16,749 nucleotides of DNA from Nitrospirota bacterium (GTDB lineage Bacteria > Nitrospirota > Thermodesulfovibrionia > Thermodesulfovibrionales > Dissulfurispiraceae). This document shows positions 14,510-16,749 of the stretch, one piece after another (within the stretch, counting starts at the first letter, position 1; each line of letters begins with the position of its first letter). Where the stretch lies: positions 1-16,749 of the forward strand of contig JACREW010000141.1 of assembly GCA_016212685.1 (NCBI GenBank), given 5' to 3'. The notes beneath the pieces were generated by a model. The model was given only the letters and a program-made list of their open reading frames with translations. It was not told the origin of the DNA and searched no databases. The position numbers were made by a program, and so were the translations under genes.

Positions 14510-14689
14510 GCGATTTTATACAGGATGGGCACGGCTCAAAGTCTTTAGAAAGTGTTTGTTGAAATGCGTATGAGAGATTAAAAACGTATTGCTCAATAAG
14601 TAACCACCGATGCGGATGACGGGTATAAGATTATGTTATTTGCAATGCCGGAGTCTAAAGGCTTTTTGCCATACCCATCCTGTATTTTA
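14509..14689 (+). repeat. full copy 1 of the inverted-arm intercistronic repeat
   Basis: The unit is about 181 bases by shared sequence with the copy at 16284; the paired core is 14519-14684 (166 bases). The left arm from TACAGGATGGG pairs with the right arm ending CCCATCCTGTA at 26 of 31 positions. Inside, ATTGC-(2)-AATAA (14588-14599) can pair with TTATT-(1)-GCAAT (14636-14646). Bases 14586-14641 are identical in the second full copy. It fills the thiS-thiG gap. No protein is encoded. ATTTTA occurs just outside both arms and may be a target duplication or part of the unit. Confidence 0.9.
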
Positions 14690-14714
14690 GTTGAAATATT
14701 TATTGGAGGAATTT

Positions 14715-15485
14715 ATGGAAGATAAATTGATCATTAAAGGAATCGAATTCAAATCGAGACTCTGGATAGGAACTGGAAAATACAAAGATTTTGAAGAGAC
14801 CGCACGGGTTATAGAGGCGTCCGGCGCGGACGTGGTGACCGTTGCGGTCAGAAGGGTCAACATTACCGACAGAAAGTCTGAAAATCTGCTGGATTATATT
14901 GATCCTAAGAAATATAAGATACTTCCCAACACTGCAGGCTGTTATACGGTTGAAGACGCCTTGAGATATTCCCGTCTTGCAAGGGAGTCCGGCGTGTCTG
15001 ACATGATTAAGCTTGAGGTGATCGGCGATGAGAAGACATTGTTTCCCGATGTCATAGGCCTCTTGAAGGCGACCGAGATACTTGCAAAGGAAGGATTCAT
15101 AGTTTTCCCTTATACCAATGACGACCCTGTAATGGCTAAGAGGCTTGAGAATGCAGGCGCTGCGGCAGTGATGCCTCTCGGAGCTCCTATCGGTTCAGGG
15201 CTTGGAATAAGGAATCCATACAACATAAAGATAATCCTTGAAGCCGCTAAGGTGCCGATAATAGTAGACGCAGGCGTCGGCACCGCATCCGACGCGGCAG
15301 TAGCCATGGAACTCGGATGCGATGCTGTCTTGATGAATACTGCCGTTGCGGCGGCAAAAGACCCGATAGCTATGGCGAATGCGATGAAGCATGCAGTTAT
15401 TGCGGGAAGGCTTGCGTATAAGGCGGGGCGCATGCCGAAGAGGCTTTATGCGACCGCAAGCAGCCCGATAGAGGGAATGCTATAG
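14715..15485 (+). CDS. thiG: thiazole synthase ThiG
   Basis: (Beta-alpha)8-barrel enzyme that builds the thiazole phosphate ring from deoxyxylulose 5-phosphate, dehydroglycine and ThiS thiocarboxylate. 256 aa from ATG 14715, behind GGAGG (14705-14709); the frame is open to 14691, inside the repeat edge. Diagnostic stretches are SRLWIGTGKY, ADVVTVAVRRVN, LPNTAGCYT, MIKLEVIGD with the Schiff-base Lys99, AAAVMPLGAPIGSGLGI and PIIVDAGVGTASDAAVAMELG with the phosphate-binding GCDAVLMNTAVA following. The gene lies downstream of the TPP riboswitch and is separated from thiS by the repeat, so its translation cannot be coupled to that of thiS. Confidence 0.96.
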   Translation: MEDKLIIKGIEFKSRLWIGTGKYKDFEETARVIEASGADVVTVAVRRVNITDRKSENLLDYIDPKKYKILPNTAGCYTVEDALRYSRLARESGVSDMIKLEVIGDEKTLFPDVIGLLKATEILAKEGFIVFPYTNDDPVMAKRLENAGAAAVMPLGAPIGSGLGIRNPYNIKIILEAAKVPIIVDAGVGTASDAAVAMELGCDAVLMNTAVAAAKDPIAMANAMKHAVIAGRLAYKAGRMPKRLYATASSPIEGML

Positions 15486-15541
15486 TTATAGTTCAGCAGA
15501 GAGAAGCTGATTCTCGCAAAATTATTAGTTCTTTGTGCTTT

Positions 15542-16279
15542 ATGAATGGTAAACAGAATATAAAGTTTTCACAGTGCAGAGGCAAGGGGCAGTCGTTACT
15601 TTGCCCCTCGGAGAACCCAGAAATTTTGCATCAAATCAGCCCCTCTCCGCTGAACTTAGTTGACTTCAAGCTTTATCTGATAACTGACAGAAAACTATTC
15701 ACTAACGACTATTCACTATTCACTGCTGTCGAAGAGGCGCTTAAGGCGGGAGTAAGGGCTGTTCAGCTTAGGGAGAAAGATTTGCCGACGAGGGAGTTGC
15801 TTTATATGGCTTACAAAATGAGGGAGCTTACGGAGAAATATGGCGCAAGGCTGCTTATCAATGACAGGGTTGATATTGCCTTATGCGTTGATGCGGACGG
15901 CGTGCATCTTGGGCAGGCGAGCATGCCTGTCTATGCGGTGAGGAAAGTTGTCGGAGATAAGATGATGATAGGAGTTTCAACGCATAATCTTGACGAGGCT
16001 TCAATTGCTGAAAAGGAAGGGGCGGACTTTATAACATTCGGGCCGGTTTGCCATACGCCTTCAAAACTAAAATATGGCGAGCCTGTTGGAACAGAGGCGC
16101 TGAAAAAGGTCAGCGAGAAAATATCGATTCCTATTTTTGCAATCGGCGGGATAAAATTTGATAATGCGAGAGATGTTATAAATGCGGGCGCTGACGGCAT
16201 CGCGGCAATAAGCGGGATTCTGGGCGATAATGATATAAAATTAGCCGTAGAAAAGTATTTAAAAATATTAGGAACTTAA
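15542..16279 (+). CDS. thiE: thiamine-phosphate synthase ThiE (start uncertain)
   Basis: Joins the pyrimidine and thiazole phosphates to give thiamine phosphate. The barrel begins at FKLYLITDR and shows AVQLREKD, LINDRVDIALCVDADGVHLGQ, MIGVSTHN, the phosphate loop FGPVCHTPSK, then IPIFAIGGI and ADGIAAISGI; the end is complete. The start is unclear. The only ATG in frame (15542) has no ribosome site and adds about 40 residues that look like spacer, including a hairpin AGGGGCA (15585-15591) / TGCCCCT (15602-15608). A TTG at 15626 with GGAG 12 bases upstream, or a CTG at 15650, would give a normal length. The first helix carries a triple ATTCACT DNA repeat (15697-15724). Confidence 0.9.
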   Translation: MNGKQNIKFSQCRGKGQSLLCPSENPEILHQISPSPLNLVDFKLYLITDRKLFTNDYSLFTAVEEALKAGVRAVQLREKDLPTRELLYMAYKMRELTEKYGARLLINDRVDIALCVDADGVHLGQASMPVYAVRKVVGDKMMIGVSTHNLDEASIAEKEGADFITFGPVCHTPSKLKYGEPVGTEALKKVSEKISIPIFAIGGIKFDNARDVINAGADGIAAISGILGDNDIKLAVEKYLKILGT

Positions 16280-16283
16280 TATG

Positions 16284-16464
16284 AGCGATTTTATGCAGGA
16301 AGGGCATGGCTCAAAGTCTTTAGAAAGTGTTTGTTGAAATGCATAGGAGAGATTAAAAAGGTATTGCTCAATAAGTAACCACCGATGCGGATGACGGGTA
16401 TAAGATTATGTTATTTACAATACCGAAGTCTAAAGGCTTTTCGCCACACCCTCCCTGCATTTTA
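16284..16464 (+). repeat. full copy 2 of the inverted-arm intercistronic repeat
   Basis: The paired core is 16294-16459, again 166 bases, about 92% identical to the copy at 14519 by hand alignment, without gaps. The left arm TGCAGGAAGGG pairs with the right arm ending CCCTCCCTGCA. Relative to copy 1, arm positions 2 and 8 differ on both sides in the way that keeps pairing. It begins five bases after the thiE stop and ends shortly before the AAGGAG (16491-16496) of thiC. Confidence 0.9.
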
Positions 16465-16501
16465 AGTGTAAGTTGAGAACGCAAAAGTGAAAGGAGACAT
16501 T

Positions 16502-16749
16502 ATGACAAGAATAGAGCAGGCAAGAGAGGGAATTATTACGGATGAGATGAAGGCGGTTGCTCAGGCAGAGGGTGTATCTGCCGAAAAGCTGGCATCGGAT
16601 ATTGCCGAAGGTGTAACCGTCATAACGAGGAATAATCTGCACGATATTAAGCCGCTCGGCATCGGCAAAGGGCTTACTACAAAGATTAACGCTAACATCG
16701 GCACGTCAAAGGACAAGGTTTTTTATGACGATGAGATGAGGAAGCTTGA
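16502..16749 (+). CDS. thiC: phosphomethylpyrimidine synthase ThiC, N-terminal part (runs off window)
   Basis: Radical SAM enzyme that converts aminoimidazole ribotide into the hydroxymethylpyrimidine phosphate of thiamine. Only the first 82 codons are present; the frame is open at the window edge. The opening MTRIEQAREGIITDEMKAVA is followed by RNNLHDIKPLGIGKGLTTKI and NANIGTSKD, which are conserved ThiC segments that bind substrate. It starts directly at this region, so it belongs to the short ThiC form lacking the extra N-terminal domain of plant and enterobacterial enzymes. AAGGAG (16491-16496) lies five bases before the ATG. The C-terminal CxxCxxxxC cluster motif is outside the window. 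Confidence 0.93.
   Translation, partial: MTRIEQAREGIITDEMKAVAQAEGVSAEKLASDIAEGVTVITRNNLHDIKPLGIGKGLTTKINANIGTSKDKVFYDDEMRKL

Noticed and set aside
14519..14684. Repeat as an IS630/Tc1-type MITE with TA target duplication
   Set aside because: Copy 1 ends in TA on both sides, but copy 2 has TG and CA at the same positions and both copies share bases outside the arms, so a TA duplication is not supported.
15501..15520. Small GAGAA/TTCTC hairpin after thiG as a terminator
   Set aside because: The stem is five base pairs with no T-tract, and the operon appears to continue into thiE.
15697..15724. Triple ATTCACT repeat as a CRISPR or iteron array
   Set aside because: The units are only seven bases, irregularly spaced and within coding sequence; there are no spacers and no cas or rep genes.

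Overview
The window looks like chromosomal DNA of a Gram-negative bacterium, most likely an uncultivated Nitrospirota (Thermodesulfovibrionia-like) lineage. That placement is an inference from the style of the proteins (GspE with an MshEN-type N-terminus, two-subunit GlyQ/GlyS, a short ThiC, PIN/RHH toxin-antitoxin modules) and the middling GC content. It is not a database result.

Layout. Bases 1-257 hold the 3' end of a DUF559-type endonuclease-like gene whose tail runs into a GC-rich palindromic repeat. A secreted fibre-like protein follows (298-1251), then about 345 bases with a decayed, frameshifted fragment and the control region of a PIN toxin/RHH antitoxin pair in reversed order (1597-2264). 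Seven type II secretion genes, gspE-F-G-H-I-J-K, fill 2309-8070 as one tightly packed block encoding the ATPase, the inner-membrane platform and all five (pseudo)pilins. gspC, D, L, M, N and O are not here. A second PIN/RHH pair in the usual order follows (8187-8839).

On the minus strand, glyQ-glyS (8876-11838) encode the tetrameric glycyl-tRNA synthetase. They diverge from a DeaD/CsdA-type DEAD-box RNA helicase (12042-13595) that has its own promoter and a terminator-like leader. A secreted thioredoxin-fold protein (13599-14075, minus strand) converges on the helicase. It also diverges, from an overlapping promoter region, from a thiamine operon. That operon starts with a TPP riboswitch and an intrinsic terminator (14144-14287), followed by thiS, thiG, thiE and the start of thiC, which runs off the window. 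Products of this operon make the thiazole (ThiS sulfur carrier, ThiG synthase) and pyrimidine (ThiC) halves of thiamine and join them (ThiE).

The most unusual element is a repeat of about 166-181 bp with 31-bp imperfect terminal inverted arms and a nearly invariant centre. Full copies lie between thiS and thiG and between thiE and thiC. A copy truncated to its left half lies between gspF and gspG. All three sit directly behind a stop codon inside an operon, in the same orientation as transcription. The two full copies carry paired changes that preserve arm pairing, so the element is either a MITE-like mobile repeat or a structured intercistronic RNA. Next to the first copy, ThiS carries five residues after its C-terminal glycines, where the family normally ends.
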